Source: Gammaproteobacteria bacterium
Lineage (GTDB): Bacteria; Pseudomonadota; Gammaproteobacteria; Pseudomonadales; Pseudohongiellaceae
Length of the DNA: 64,000 bases
Assembly: GCA_028818225.1 (NCBI GenBank)
Contig: JAPPOG010000004.1
Coordinates: 62,001 to 126,000, forward strand
Direction: 5' to 3'
Both the position numbers and the translations under genes were made by a program. The notes beneath the pieces are model-generated. The model searched no databases, was not told where the DNA came from, and worked only from the letters and a program-made list of their open reading frames with translations. Shown piece after piece: positions 40,383-50,654 of the stretch; within the stretch, counting starts at the first letter, position 1; each line of letters starts with the position of its first letter.

Positions 40383-40523
40383 CTATCCTGCCGCGCATGA
40401 TTGCTCATCCATGAGCTGAAAAACCACTATACGAAAAGTAATCGTAGCGCGAAGTAGGATTGCAATCATCCCAAACAATAAGATACCAGCCCTATAGGGA
40501 CTTGCTATAAAGGTATTGACCAT
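40383..40523 (-). CDS. Small single-TM ORF (46 aa)
   Basis: Not in ORF track; MVNTFIASPYRAGILLFGMIAILLRATITFRIVVFQLMDEQSCAAG*. Confidence 0.3.
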   Translation of the reverse strand: MVNTFIASPYRAGILLFGMIAILLRATITFRIVVFQLMDEQSCAAG

Positions 40524-40563
40524 TTGCGTAACAAAATCAGCGATGCTTATAGTCGCTGCGTCC

Positions 40564-41043
40564 TTAGTGCTGTTCTTCAGCAGATTTTACTGAATAGAAA
40601 ACGGAACTCGTTCCATTTTTGTTAATCAAGAGAATGTCATAGGGCGTAAACCGATTACCCATCTCCATACCCGGTCCACCAATAGGCATACCAGGAACCG
40701 CTAATCCCATTGCTCCCTCAGGAGGAGATGCAAGGAATTGAGCGATAAATTTTTCAGGAATATGCCCTTCGAAGATATAACCACTTTCATGTACGGCAGT
40801 GTGACAAGAACGCAATTCATTCTTGAGGCCAAACTCATCTTTCAATTTATTGATGTCCGCCGGATGATGAAAGGCTGTGCTGTAACCTTCTTCTTCCATA
40901 TGGTCGATCCAGCCATTGCAGCAACCACAGGTTGGTTCTTTATAGACATTAAGCACCACGTCTTCGATAGATTGTGCAAAACTTCCACTACTTAACAGCA
41001 ATGATGCGCCAGCACATAAGCCTAGAAATACTTTTTGGTTCAT
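40564..41043 (-). CDS. DUF411 family (metal-binding, exported) protein
   Basis: VYKEPTCGCCNGWIDHMEEEGYSTAFHH; GLKNELRSCHTAV; GHIPEKFIAQFLA. Confidence 0.88.
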   Translation of the reverse strand: MNQKVFLGLCAGASLLLSSGSFAQSIEDVVLNVYKEPTCGCCNGWIDHMEEEGYSTAFHHPADINKLKDEFGLKNELRSCHTAVHESGYIFEGHIPEKFIAQFLASPPEGAMGLAVPGMPIGGPGMEMGNRFTPYDILLINKNGTSSVFYSVKSAEEQH

Positions 41044-41075
41044 AAGAAATACCAATTATTCGTGTTCATCAAATA

Positions 41076-41678
41076 TTAGAGAATCTGACCCTCTGGATTT
41101 TGATCCGTGTCATTTGTGGAGCCATTTTTCCGCATTAATGACACATTTTCCAGTGGAATTATGAGTAGTTCGTCTATCAGGGGGTCGAAGAAAATCGAGA
41201 ATCGGTTGGTATTACCCAACAGGGCTATAGCCCTTTCAGCGGGTTGATCCGCGGAATCTGCCAGCCGAATAAGGTAATTGTCGGTATCGCCAGACTTTAT
41301 AGAGTCTGCATTGGCTACCGCAAAGTCACGTACATAGATGGTCGCAAACATAGTAACCACAAGTACGTAAACAAGTGCGTCTGAATATCAGCCGCCCATG
41401 CTATTTTCGATCCATCTTCCATATCCGGACCATTTTCTCCTTGCCAGAAAATCTAATTGGAACGCCAAAAAAGTGAAGATTACTACAACCAGGAAAATAG
41501 CTATCGAACTCGGTTCCACTAGTGAAACAAGCAAGAAATCAGAAAGGTCAGCAAACTGGGCGAAACTAATACCGAATTCTCGATAGAAGAAAAAGCTATA
41601 AAGAACTCCGATCGCTGTCACCAGAAAGTAACTTAAGGTAAGCACCGGGGTTGGATGTTCAGATATGAAATTTTTCAA
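41076..41678 (-). pseudogene. Hypothetical three-TM membrane protein split by an in-frame TGA
   Basis: ORFs 41388..41678 and 41076..41360 share one frame: ...RWIENSMGG*YSDALVYVLVVTMFATIYVRDF...; TGA at 41388-41390. Confidence 0.6.
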
Positions 41679-41690
41679 TTGCTATCCTGT

Positions 41691-42710
41691 TTATGGAATT
41701 ACGCCACTGGTAGAAAGTTGAACCCGATACAAACCTGTACGCGCAGTCATATAAAGAGTCGATCCATCATCCCCCCAAGCCACATTGGCTGGCACTTCAT
41801 CGGGTTTGATCGTACCAAGGTGAACGCCTTCCGGATCAAACACCCAGACTCCGCCGGGCCCTGTGGCAAAAATATTGCCGTTTATGTCTACCTTCATGCC
41901 ATCGGCAGCGCCGGTTTCCATTTGGTCATTCACATCGTAAAACACACGCTGGTTGCCAATTATTCCGTAGATAACAGTGTAGGCGTACCACACCATATTG
42001 TTACCATCGGAATTCGCTACGTATAAAGTTTCTTCATCCGGCGAAAAAACCAGGCCATTAGGTCTGGACTGGGTGCGTTCTAAAAGTTGAATTTCTCCAT
42101 CCGGGCTCAGGCGATAGATTCCGTTGTAATCCAGTTCGCGAGCCGGATCGTTTTCCTGTCCGGCCATGCCGTAGGGAGGGTCGGTGAAATACAACCAGCC
42201 ATTGGAATGATGGGCAACATCATTCGGGCTATTGAGCCGCATGTCGCGATAACTGTCTACCAGAGTGGTGCGACTGCCGTCAGCTTCCAATCGAGAAACA
42301 CGATGATACCCATGCTCCATCAAAATCAGTCGACCTTCACTATCCATAGTAAGGCCATTTGATCCTACCGATGGATGTTCAGTGGGCTCTTCGTAAACAG
42401 GCTGGATGAAAACATTCGTGCCATCTGCTTCACTCCAGGTGTAAATCGTATTGCCGCGCACATCACTAAAATAAAGTTGATTATTGCGCCGATCCCAAAC
42501 CGGGCCTTCGGTGAAAATGAACCCTTCGGCGATTTTCTGAATATTGGCGTCCGCAGGAATCAATGAATCGATTCGCGGATCTACTCGATCGATAGTTCCG
42601 GCATTATCAACAATTTCGAACTGATTGCTGCCGGAATCGTTTTCACTACCACAGGCAATAAGTAATGAACTGCAGAGCCCGAGTATTAATAATTTTATTT
42701 GCTGATTCAT
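41691..42710 (-). CDS. SMP-30/gluconolactonase family lipoprotein-like protein
   Basis: MNQQIKLLILGLCSSLLIACGSE; GFIFTEGPVWDRRNNQLYFSDVRGN; SPNDVAHHSNGWLYFTDPPYG. Confidence 0.87.
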   Translation of the reverse strand: MNQQIKLLILGLCSSLLIACGSENDSGSNQFEIVDNAGTIDRVDPRIDSLIPADANIQKIAEGFIFTEGPVWDRRNNQLYFSDVRGNTIYTWSEADGTNVFIQPVYEEPTEHPSVGSNGLTMDSEGRLILMEHGYHRVSRLEADGSRTTLVDSYRDMRLNSPNDVAHHSNGWLYFTDPPYGMAGQENDPARELDYNGIYRLSPDGEIQLLERTQSRPNGLVFSPDEETLYVANSDGNNMVWYAYTVIYGIIGNQRVFYDVNDQMETGAADGMKVDINGNIFATGPGGVWVFDPEGVHLGTIKPDEVPANVAWGDDGSTLYMTARTGLYRVQLSTSGVIP

Positions 42711-43013
42711 TTTTCTGTCCTCAAGGAGATGACCGCTATTGAATAATGCCATCCCGAATAGCACACCATCAATAATTAATGGACTGGTGTACATAGTGGA
42801 ATTGCCGGGCCGCATTTCTCCCGAATCGTATTTCCAGGCCAGTTCAAGTTGGCCGACATTGTCACGAGTGATTTGGGTGAGCTCCGAGTAATGCGTTCTG
42901 CCCGGATCGCTAAGATAGGTATCCTAATCAGTGTTCAGCTTTGATTGGTCTGGCGCTTCGCCTGAGCAGGCAATAAGAGTTGCCGAAAGTATCGCTAGAG
43001 AAAGGCGCTTCAT
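42711..43013 (-). pseudogene. N-terminal remnant of a PQQ-dependent dehydrogenase
   Basis: MKRLSLAILSATLIACSGEAPDQSKLNTD*DTYLSDPGRTHYSELTQITRDNVGQLELAWKYDSGEMRPGNSTMYTSPLIIDGVLFGMALFNSG; TAG at 42924-42926; 3' part missing. Confidence 0.75.
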
Positions 43014-43151
43014 GTTTGCTCATTCTTTTTCTTATATGGATAAGCTTAAACCTCCGAAATAGCTGAGTCTAGGCGGTTGCAGGGTTCCTTTCCTCGAGAT
43101 TAAAGGTGTACTATCGGATCATACCCACTGCATCGGGAGATTTCTGCAGTC

Positions 43152-44480
43152 ATGGTTGATACTACTTACTCTACTACTGAAGAAGAGGCCGTCAGCACCG
43201 GCCCCGTTATCGGTAAACAACGAATTCGTTCTATTGATACCTTACGCGGAGTGGCGCTACTGGGCATCCTGTTACTCAACATCGTTGCCTTCGCACAACC
43301 CTTTGCGGCTTACTTCAATCCAACAGTCGATGGCGCTGACAGCGGCATAAATCTCGCCGTTGCCTTAACGGTTGATATCTGGTTCGAGGGTGCTTTCCGA
43401 ACAATATTCTCCATGTTATTTGGTGCCGGACTTCTGATCTTTATCTCCAAGCCGGGTGTTGATGAAAGCGTTACCAAATCACTTTATTACCGCCGTACCT
43501 GGTTACTGGTTTGTTTCGGTTTGTTTAACGCTTACATTCTGGTTTGGGCAGGAGACATTCTGTATGCCTACGGTATGACCGGATTGATACTGTACTTTTT
43601 TCGAGATTTCCCAGCGAAGAAGCTAGCCCAGTTTGCCGCAATGATTTTTCTTTTGCTTGGAATCTTGCACACTGGATTACACTTTAGTGCAAGCTCGCTT
43701 TATGGTGCTTACCAGGAAGTGGCAGCATTGCCAGAAGGAACGCTACTGTCTGAAGAACAACAGGAAGTATTAAACAACTGGGACGCATTTCAGCAACAGC
43801 AGTTTATGTCTCCGGATCAGATAGCAGCTGAATTGGAAACCCGTCAAGGCGGATATATAAGTAACTTTATTTTAACTGCGGGCATCAACATTCCATTGCA
43901 GACATTTTTGTTCCTGATAAACGTTATTTGGGATGTAGGCGCAATGATGCTGTTAGGCATGGCGTTCATGAAATGGAATATCTTCGATGCATCTCAAAGT
44001 TTGAGATTTTATCTGAAGATGACTGCCTTGGGATTCGGAATTGGATTGCTCGTTAATACCTGGGAAGCAGTCACTTATGTGACTAGTGGCTTCGAGCCTC
44101 AATGGATCTCCACAGCACGCCCAAGCTATGACATCGGTCGCCTTGCCATGGCCATGGGATACATCGGCCTGGTTATGACTATTTGTAAACTGGGAGTTTT
44201 ATCCTGGTTAAGGCATGGTCTGGCTTGTGTCGGTCAAATGGCATTGACTAATTACTTATCACAATCCCTGATTTGTAATGTAATTTTCATGGGCTTTGGT
44301 TTTGGTTTGTTTGGCCAGCTGGAAAGACTGGAAATCTACTATATTGTTTTTGGTGTGTGGATATTCCAGATAATATTTAGCATTTATTGGCTAAAGCATT
44401 ATCGCTTCGGGCCTGCTGAATGGTTGTGGCGTAGTCTTACCTATAAAAAGAAACAATCGCTGAAATTACAAGATGCTTAA
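43152..44480 (+). CDS. DUF418 family membrane protein (YeiB-like)
   Basis: RIRSIDTLRGVALLGILLLNIVAFA; C-terminal FGPAEWLWRSLTY. Confidence 0.9.
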   Translation: MVDTTYSTTEEEAVSTGPVIGKQRIRSIDTLRGVALLGILLLNIVAFAQPFAAYFNPTVDGADSGINLAVALTVDIWFEGAFRTIFSMLFGAGLLIFISKPGVDESVTKSLYYRRTWLLVCFGLFNAYILVWAGDILYAYGMTGLILYFFRDFPAKKLAQFAAMIFLLLGILHTGLHFSASSLYGAYQEVAALPEGTLLSEEQQEVLNNWDAFQQQQFMSPDQIAAELETRQGGYISNFILTAGINIPLQTFLFLINVIWDVGAMMLLGMAFMKWNIFDASQSLRFYLKMTALGFGIGLLVNTWEAVTYVTSGFEPQWISTARPSYDIGRLAMAMGYIGLVMTICKLGVLSWLRHGLACVGQMALTNYLSQSLICNVIFMGFGFGLFGQLERLEIYYIVFGVWIFQIIFSIYWLKHYRFGPAEWLWRSLTYKKKQSLKLQDA

Positions 44481-44488
44481 TATAAATC

Positions 44489-45259
44489 ATGAGTTTTAAT
44501 TTTCTCACTGTAGAGCGAGACGACCAGATTGCGCAGATCACATTGCGTCGTCCAGAATGTGGCAATGCATTAAGTCTCGCTTTAATGCGGGAGATAACTA
44601 CAGCAGCGAATTCCTTTAAGTATGATACCGATACGCGGGTAGTGATTTTCCGCGGTGAGGGCAAGCACTTTTGCGTTGGAGCAGATCTGAAAGATGATGA
44701 GCGCTGGCAAGCCAATGAAAGTGGCGATCTGTTAACCAGAACCAGGCTTACCCAGGTGGGTCGCGACCTTCTTGAAAGTATTCTCGGTATCAATCAGGTC
44801 ACTATCGCGGTGATACAGGGTGCAGCGGCCGGGGGCGGTGCCTGCATACCAACGGCTTGTGATTTCAGGATAGGCGCAGATGACTGCATCATCGGCTACC
44901 CCGAAGTGAAGCTCAGCATGAATCTGAGTTGGGGCGCATTACCGTTGTGCTACAACCTGGTAGGTCCGGCCATCGCCAAACGCATGGTTATCGGTGGGGA
45001 TCTGGAAAAAGCTGAAGACCTGCTCAAGTGGGGATTTCTGGATGAAACTGTTACAGCGGAAAAATTGGAATCCAGGGCGCTCGAAATGGCTGAATACTAT
45101 GCCAGCCGGCCGGCATTGGCAGCGCAAATGATTAAGCGCGGGATAAATGCATTGCAGCTGGCTAATGCCGGGATCATGCACATGGATGGGGATCAGAATG
45201 CGCTGGCTACCCTGAGCGAAGAATTCATCCAGGCGCGGGATGCATTTCTCAATAAATAG
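44489..45259 (+). CDS. Enoyl-CoA hydratase/isomerase family protein
   Basis: QITLRRPECGNALSLALM; FCVGADLKD; IQGAAAGGGACIPTACDFRIGADD. Confidence 0.92.
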   Translation: MSFNFLTVERDDQIAQITLRRPECGNALSLALMREITTAANSFKYDTDTRVVIFRGEGKHFCVGADLKDDERWQANESGDLLTRTRLTQVGRDLLESILGINQVTIAVIQGAAAGGGACIPTACDFRIGADDCIIGYPEVKLSMNLSWGALPLCYNLVGPAIAKRMVIGGDLEKAEDLLKWGFLDETVTAEKLESRALEMAEYYASRPALAAQMIKRGINALQLANAGIMHMDGDQNALATLSEEFIQARDAFLNK

Positions 45260-45271
45260 AAGGAATAAGCG

Positions 45272-45829
45272 GTGGATCACGTTTCGGTTTTAATTATTGC
45301 TATCGAGGTTTCGATAGGACTCATGGGTTTCGCCGGTATCGTAGTTGCATTTCAGTTTCAGAATGGACGAGAAATCAGGCGTAGGGAGATTCTGGGTTTA
45401 ACCCTATTGGTTCAAAACGGACTGGTAAGCTCCCTTTTTGCCACGATTCCCCTGGTGCTCGAAAGCTTTGAAATTCCTCTTTCGCGAGTCTGGCAAATTT
45501 GTAGTGCGCTTTCTATTTGCAATTACTTTTTTATGGCGGTGCTTTGGGTGAGGCGCTTGGCGAATTCGGACATCACTAATAAGTCACAACTGCTTTTCTA
45601 CTACAGTATGTTCATTCCTAATATTCCCATTGTCATTCTTCTGTTTATGAATGTCTTCGGGATAGTTTTCGAGCACTAATTTGGCCCTTACCTTCTTGCG
45701 CTGGTTTACCCTCTCATTCTTACTGGAATTATCTTTGCCCAACTAATTTTGGCTCCTCTCTGGCGCCAGGTGTTCAAGGCAGAAAAAGCAGTCGGGGAGC
45801 AGGCAGAACCTCATACAGAGCAGGCATAG
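45272..45829 (+). pseudogene. Hypothetical membrane protein interrupted by an in-frame TAA
   Basis: TAA at 45677-45679; same frame continues FGPYLLALVYPLILTGIIFAQLILAPLWRQVFKAEKAVGEQAEPHTEQA*. Confidence 0.6.
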
Positions 45830-46019
45830 CATTCATCGGCGGGCGCTGTGAGTTGTCAGAAGTAGGGCAAAGCAGTACCATTCACAACCGCTTCAGCTTG
45901 TAGCGTTTGTTCTTTCCCGATCGCTTTCAGATATTTCTTATCGTCGCGATTTCGCTCGTCGAAGCTATCTCTTCATCAATAGACAAAGTTCGCAGGAAGC
46001 GAAGGTATTGTTGTGAGTC

Positions 46020-47399
46020 ATGTTGTTTGATCGATTACATTTCAATAAAGACACTCTGCGCGAGCTGGTGAAGATTGCACTGCCAATGGTAGTGTCACAG
46101 GGTACCTTTGCCGTGATGATTTTCACCGATCGCTACTTCATGTCGCAGATCGATCCTGTGCACATGGCAGCAGCCCTGGGTGGTGGCGTCGCTACCTTTT
46201 TCTCCTTCTGCTTTTTCTCCGGATTGCTTTCCTATGCCAATGCGCTTGCTGCTCAATATCTCGGCGCGGGGGAGATTGGTAAATGCTCAAAGGTGGTTAC
46301 CCAGGGAGTTATCATGACGGTAATGTGTTCACCCTTTCTGGTGATCATTACCTATTTTGTTTCCGGCATATTTGCAGGCATGGGCCACGACCCAGTTCAG
46401 GTTGAGCTGGAGCGCGCTTATTACCTCATTTTGATGATGGGTGTGGTCATTACCCTGGCAAAAATTTGTATCTCTTCTTATTTTGCTGGCATTGGCAGAA
46501 CTTACATCGTGATGATCTGCGATGTATGCGGTCTGGTACTTAACGTGCCTTTAAGTTACGTCATGGTGTTCGGTGCGTTGGGATTTCCCGAATTGGGTAT
46601 TGTTGGTGCTGGTGTTTCCACGATTGTTTCAACGCTCTTCGCCTTCCTGTTATTCATTGCTTTTTACCTGGGCAAAGAACATCGGGAGAAATTCCGTGTT
46701 ATGGAATCCTTTAAATTCGATTCCGGCATTTTCCGCCGCTTCCTGCGACTTGGTTTTCCTTCTGGCGCAGAGCTCTTCCTCAACGTGGCAGCGTTTAATT
46801 TATTCCTGCTGATGTTTCAGGCTTATGGTGTGGTGGAAGGCGCATCAGCTGCCATTGTTTTTAACTGGGATATGCTTTCCTTTGTCCCAATGATCGGATT
46901 AAACATCGGTGTGATTAGTCTTATTGGTCGCTTCGTTGGTGCCAACGATATGGAAAGAACTAATGAAGTTATTGCGGCAGGTTTTCTAATTGGATTTTGT
47001 TACTCCGCAATCCTCGCCATACTCTACATTACGTTGCGCTTTCCGCTGGTGGAGATTTTCGCGCCACCTGAAGGAGATTTCTCCCAGATCAGGGAATTGT
47101 CTGCTTTTATGATGATTGGTTTATCCAGTTATGCCATGGCTGATGCCATTATCCTGGTTTCTGGCGGTGTATTGCGGGGAGCCGGTGATACACGCTGGTT
47201 GATGATTACTTCAGTAATTCTCCATTGGGCGATGTTGGTGGCGCAGTATTACATCATACTGGTATGGGAGTTTGGCCCCCGAGTATCCTGGCTGGCTTTT
47301 TGCGCCCTTATTTTTGCCATTGCCGTGGTTTATGTTTGGCGCCTGCAAAGCGGAATATGGCGCGATCCAGAGCGTCTAAAAATGGTAATGGCGGAATAG
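46020..47399 (+). CDS. MATE family efflux transporter
   Basis: LRELVKIALPMVVSQGTFAVMIFTDRYFMSQ; ILVSGGVLRGAGDTRWLM. Confidence 0.92.
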   Translation: MLFDRLHFNKDTLRELVKIALPMVVSQGTFAVMIFTDRYFMSQIDPVHMAAALGGGVATFFSFCFFSGLLSYANALAAQYLGAGEIGKCSKVVTQGVIMTVMCSPFLVIITYFVSGIFAGMGHDPVQVELERAYYLILMMGVVITLAKICISSYFAGIGRTYIVMICDVCGLVLNVPLSYVMVFGALGFPELGIVGAGVSTIVSTLFAFLLFIAFYLGKEHREKFRVMESFKFDSGIFRRFLRLGFPSGAELFLNVAAFNLFLLMFQAYGVVEGASAAIVFNWDMLSFVPMIGLNIGVISLIGRFVGANDMERTNEVIAAGFLIGFCYSAILAILYITLRFPLVEIFAPPEGDFSQIRELSAFMMIGLSSYAMADAIILVSGGVLRGAGDTRWLMITSVILHWAMLVAQYYIILVWEFGPRVSWLAFCALIFAIAVVYVWRLQSGIWRDPERLKMVMAE

Positions 47400-47480
47400 T
47401 CTGCCGCCTTTAGCTTGCAGATATTTTCCATAGGATATAGCCTCTGTGCATACCCCAAAAGCTCTGTAAAGAGAGGCGTT

Positions 47481-48692
47481 ATGAATAAGATTAGCAAGCG
47501 CGTAATGGCCATCATCACAGCATTTACTGTGATTCTATTCGGTGGAAAAGCGGTACTTTCCCAGTCGCAATATCCTGCAAACCTCCTTGAGCAGAAAGGG
47601 AGTTTTTCTGCAGGTGCTGCCCGGGCGCTCGGGCAACCCTTTCGTGGCGTGGCAACCTCTGATGGTATTGTCGAAGGGCTCTTTCCTATCAAATCCACCG
47701 GTGTATCTACTGCGCCAATTAGAGATGCGGCAGACGCATTTCTGGCAACTTTGAGCACTGCGGATCTTTCGCGAACTCACTTCGCCATTAATGACCCGGA
47801 ATGGAGAGACTGGTCCAACGTGGATGTCGGTATTTTCCCTCGCCGGGGAATGAGTCTGGAAGACATGAATGATACGCAAAAAGAAGCGGCATGGAATTTA
47901 TTGAGTGTTGCATTAAGTGCCGAAGGACTGGAACAAACGCAAAACATCATGAAAACTGAACAGACCCTGTTTGAGATTAATGGTGAACCAATTCGATACG
48001 GCGTTGATAAGTATTATGTGACCATGATGGGTATTCCCTCTGCAGATGGACCCTGGGGATTTCAATTAGACGGCCATCACCTGGTAATTAATTATTTTGT
48101 TCTCGGTGATCAGGTTGTAATGACACCAGCATTCTGGGGTGGGGAGCCTGTGTATGCCGACTCCGGCATGTATGAAGGCAATCATATCTTGCAGGAAGAG
48201 CAGAACACCGGGCTGGCGTTAATGCAAAGTCTTAGTCGGTCTCAACAAGCTGTGGCAACTATCGATCCGGATAAAGTGCGTAATAATCAGATTGCTGCAG
48301 CCAACCAAGATAATCTCACCCTTGATTATGAAGGTATAAAAGGGAGCGATTTAGACAGCCAGCAAAAACTGAATTTACTCAATGTCATTCGTTCTTTCGT
48401 AGGCGCCATGCGCGATCCCCATGCAGCAGTGACCATGGATGAGATTGGCCAACATATTGAAGACACTTATTTTGCCTGGATCGGTGGCTCTGATGACGAT
48501 GCTATTTTCTATTATCGAGTGCATAGTCCAGTCGTATTGATCGAATTCGATCATCAGGGGCCTGTGGGGACATTGCATAAGAACGAACCGGGAGTGCCTA
48601 CCCGTGATCATATTCATACAGTCATCAGAACGCCGAATGGTAATGACTATGGAAAAGATTTGTTAGCACAACATTTAGCTGAGGCGCATTAG
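47481..48692 (+). CDS. DUF3500 family exported protein
   Basis: Signal peptide; WGFQLDGHHLVINYFV; HIHTVIRTPNGNDYG. Confidence 0.8.
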   Translation: MNKISKRVMAIITAFTVILFGGKAVLSQSQYPANLLEQKGSFSAGAARALGQPFRGVATSDGIVEGLFPIKSTGVSTAPIRDAADAFLATLSTADLSRTHFAINDPEWRDWSNVDVGIFPRRGMSLEDMNDTQKEAAWNLLSVALSAEGLEQTQNIMKTEQTLFEINGEPIRYGVDKYYVTMMGIPSADGPWGFQLDGHHLVINYFVLGDQVVMTPAFWGGEPVYADSGMYEGNHILQEEQNTGLALMQSLSRSQQAVATIDPDKVRNNQIAAANQDNLTLDYEGIKGSDLDSQQKLNLLNVIRSFVGAMRDPHAAVTMDEIGQHIEDTYFAWIGGSDDDAIFYYRVHSPVVLIEFDHQGPVGTLHKNEPGVPTRDHIHTVIRTPNGNDYGKDLLAQHLAEAH

Positions 48693-48704
48693 CAGAAGTA
48701 GATT

Positions 48705-50534
48705 ATGAAAAGACATGATTTTTTTTCTTTGTTGCGAAGTGTAGTTTTTATAACGCCTTTTTTTACGCAATTTGCTCAAGCCCAATCGCCAAACCCCTTT
48801 GGTATTCCTACGGCAGAATCACCAACGCCTGCGGCTAATGTTGTTGCTGCTCCGGGTGCCCGGGCTCAAGGTTGGTTAAGCCAGGGCCGCTCAGAAGTCA
48901 TTGCCCGGCACGGCATTGTTGCCACGAGCGATACTCAGGCGGCGCAGGCTGGTTTGGAAATTCTGCAACGCGGAGGCAATGCCATTGATGCGGCAGTTGC
49001 AGCGGGCGCCGTACTAGACGTAACTTCACAGAACGATACTGGCATTGCCGGTGACTTGTTTGCGCTGGTGTATGTTGCTGAAGAACAGAAACTTTATGCA
49101 CTTAATTCAGCAGGCTGGGCGCCAGCAGGCTGGACGCCGGAATTCTTTAAAGAAGAACTGGAATTGGAGCGAGTGCCTGGAACCGGCGTTAATGCGGCGA
49201 CCGTGCCCGGAGCGATTTCCGGTTACGATGCTTTACTTAATCGATTTGGCACCATGAGTTTCAAGGAAACTTTTGAGCGAGCTGCCCAAATTGCTGAAGA
49301 AGGATGGGGTCAAGGGGAGCGTCGGCATAGAGACCTAGACTCTGCAGTTAATCGATTAATCGAGGATGAATACACTGCCAGCGTTTTTTTGGAAGAAAAT
49401 AATGCACCTCCTTTATACAGCATACTCCGCAATCCTGATCTCGCTAATGCGCTACGGCTGATTCAAGAGCAGGGTCGTGATGCATTTTACAGAGGGCCGA
49501 TTGCCGATGCCCTGGTTGCCAGAGTGCAAGAAGGTGGGGGAGTCATGACCCATGAAGACCTGGCGGAATTTGAGTCGGAATGGGTGGAGCCAATCTCAAC
49601 CAACTACCATGGCTACGACATTTTTCAATTGCCGCCTCCGGGCCAGGGCTGGGCTGCGCTGGAAATGCTGAATATCCTGGAAGTTTGCGCGCCGGTACAC
49701 GATCTAAATCTTACTGCACTTGGTCCATCCAATCCTGATTACTGGCACTTCCTGGTTGAAGCGAAGAAGCTGGCGTATTCAGATCTGCAGGCTTATAACG
49801 GTGATCCCTTGTTCGCCGATGTTCCCATAGAGAAATTATTAGATAAATCCTATGCTGCCAGCCTGTGCGATCGCATCGACATGAATAAGGCGTCAGAACC
49901 TGCCGTTAAAGGAGGATTAGATGGTGGCACAATTTATCTAACAACAGCAGATCGCTGGGGCAACATGGTCTCCTTTATTCACAGTATCTTTTCTGTTTAT
50001 GGCTCGGCAGTTGCTATACCTCCTTATGGCATGATTCTCCATAACCGCGGCGTGGCTTTCTCCCTCGATCCTGAATCACCCAATGTTGTGGCGCCACGTA
50101 AAAGACCCTTTCATTCAATCATTGCTGGCTTTGTTATGCAGAATGGCGAGCCTTTAATGACCTTTGGCAATATGGGTGGTGCAGTGCAACCTGAAACCCA
50201 TGCGCAGCATATGGTTAACGTAATAGATCATGGCATGAATATTCAGATGACCACTGACGCTGCGCGTTTTACCCATAGCCAAAGCAGTAACCGGTTATCC
50301 TTGGAGCACAGCCTTTATAATCTGGTTGGACGTGCATTGGAGGCAAAGGGACATGAAGTAAGGCCCGTAAATGGTGGTGCTGTTGGTGGTTACCAGGGCA
50401 TTCTATTTACCAAAGACCCGAGTCTTCCGGTACCTGTTTATTCTCTGCAGAGCATCGATGAAGATCATCCAGTGAATGGAATCTATCGTGCCGGATCTGA
50501 TCATCGCAAAGATGGTGGCGCTGTCGGTTGGTAG
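48705..50534 (+). CDS. Gamma-glutamyltransferase family protein
   Basis: ILQRGGNAIDAAVAAGAVLDVTSQNDTGIAGDLFA; GTIYLTTADRWGNMVSFIHS; FGNMGGAVQPE. Confidence 0.9.
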   Translation: MKRHDFFSLLRSVVFITPFFTQFAQAQSPNPFGIPTAESPTPAANVVAAPGARAQGWLSQGRSEVIARHGIVATSDTQAAQAGLEILQRGGNAIDAAVAAGAVLDVTSQNDTGIAGDLFALVYVAEEQKLYALNSAGWAPAGWTPEFFKEELELERVPGTGVNAATVPGAISGYDALLNRFGTMSFKETFERAAQIAEEGWGQGERRHRDLDSAVNRLIEDEYTASVFLEENNAPPLYSILRNPDLANALRLIQEQGRDAFYRGPIADALVARVQEGGGVMTHEDLAEFESEWVEPISTNYHGYDIFQLPPPGQGWAALEMLNILEVCAPVHDLNLTALGPSNPDYWHFLVEAKKLAYSDLQAYNGDPLFADVPIEKLLDKSYAASLCDRIDMNKASEPAVKGGLDGGTIYLTTADRWGNMVSFIHSIFSVYGSAVAIPPYGMILHNRGVAFSLDPESPNVVAPRKRPFHSIIAGFVMQNGEPLMTFGNMGGAVQPETHAQHMVNVIDHGMNIQMTTDAARFTHSQSSNRLSLEHSLYNLVGRALEAKGHEVRPVNGGAVGGYQGILFTKDPSLPVPVYSLQSIDEDHPVNGIYRAGSDHRKDGGAVGW

Positions 50535-50654
50535 TTATGAGTTGCATGAATTCGAACTCGCTTTTCGACGCGCCGTAAATACATCCCTGCGGGCGATGGT
50601 CGCGCAAGCGACGTTCCAATTCATGCTCTTGTGGATCGTACATGAAGTAGTAAT

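Noticed and set aside
41388-41390. TGA in the split membrane protein as Sec
   Set aside because: Context GG*YS within a membrane protein, no redox motif and no convincing SECIS hairpin
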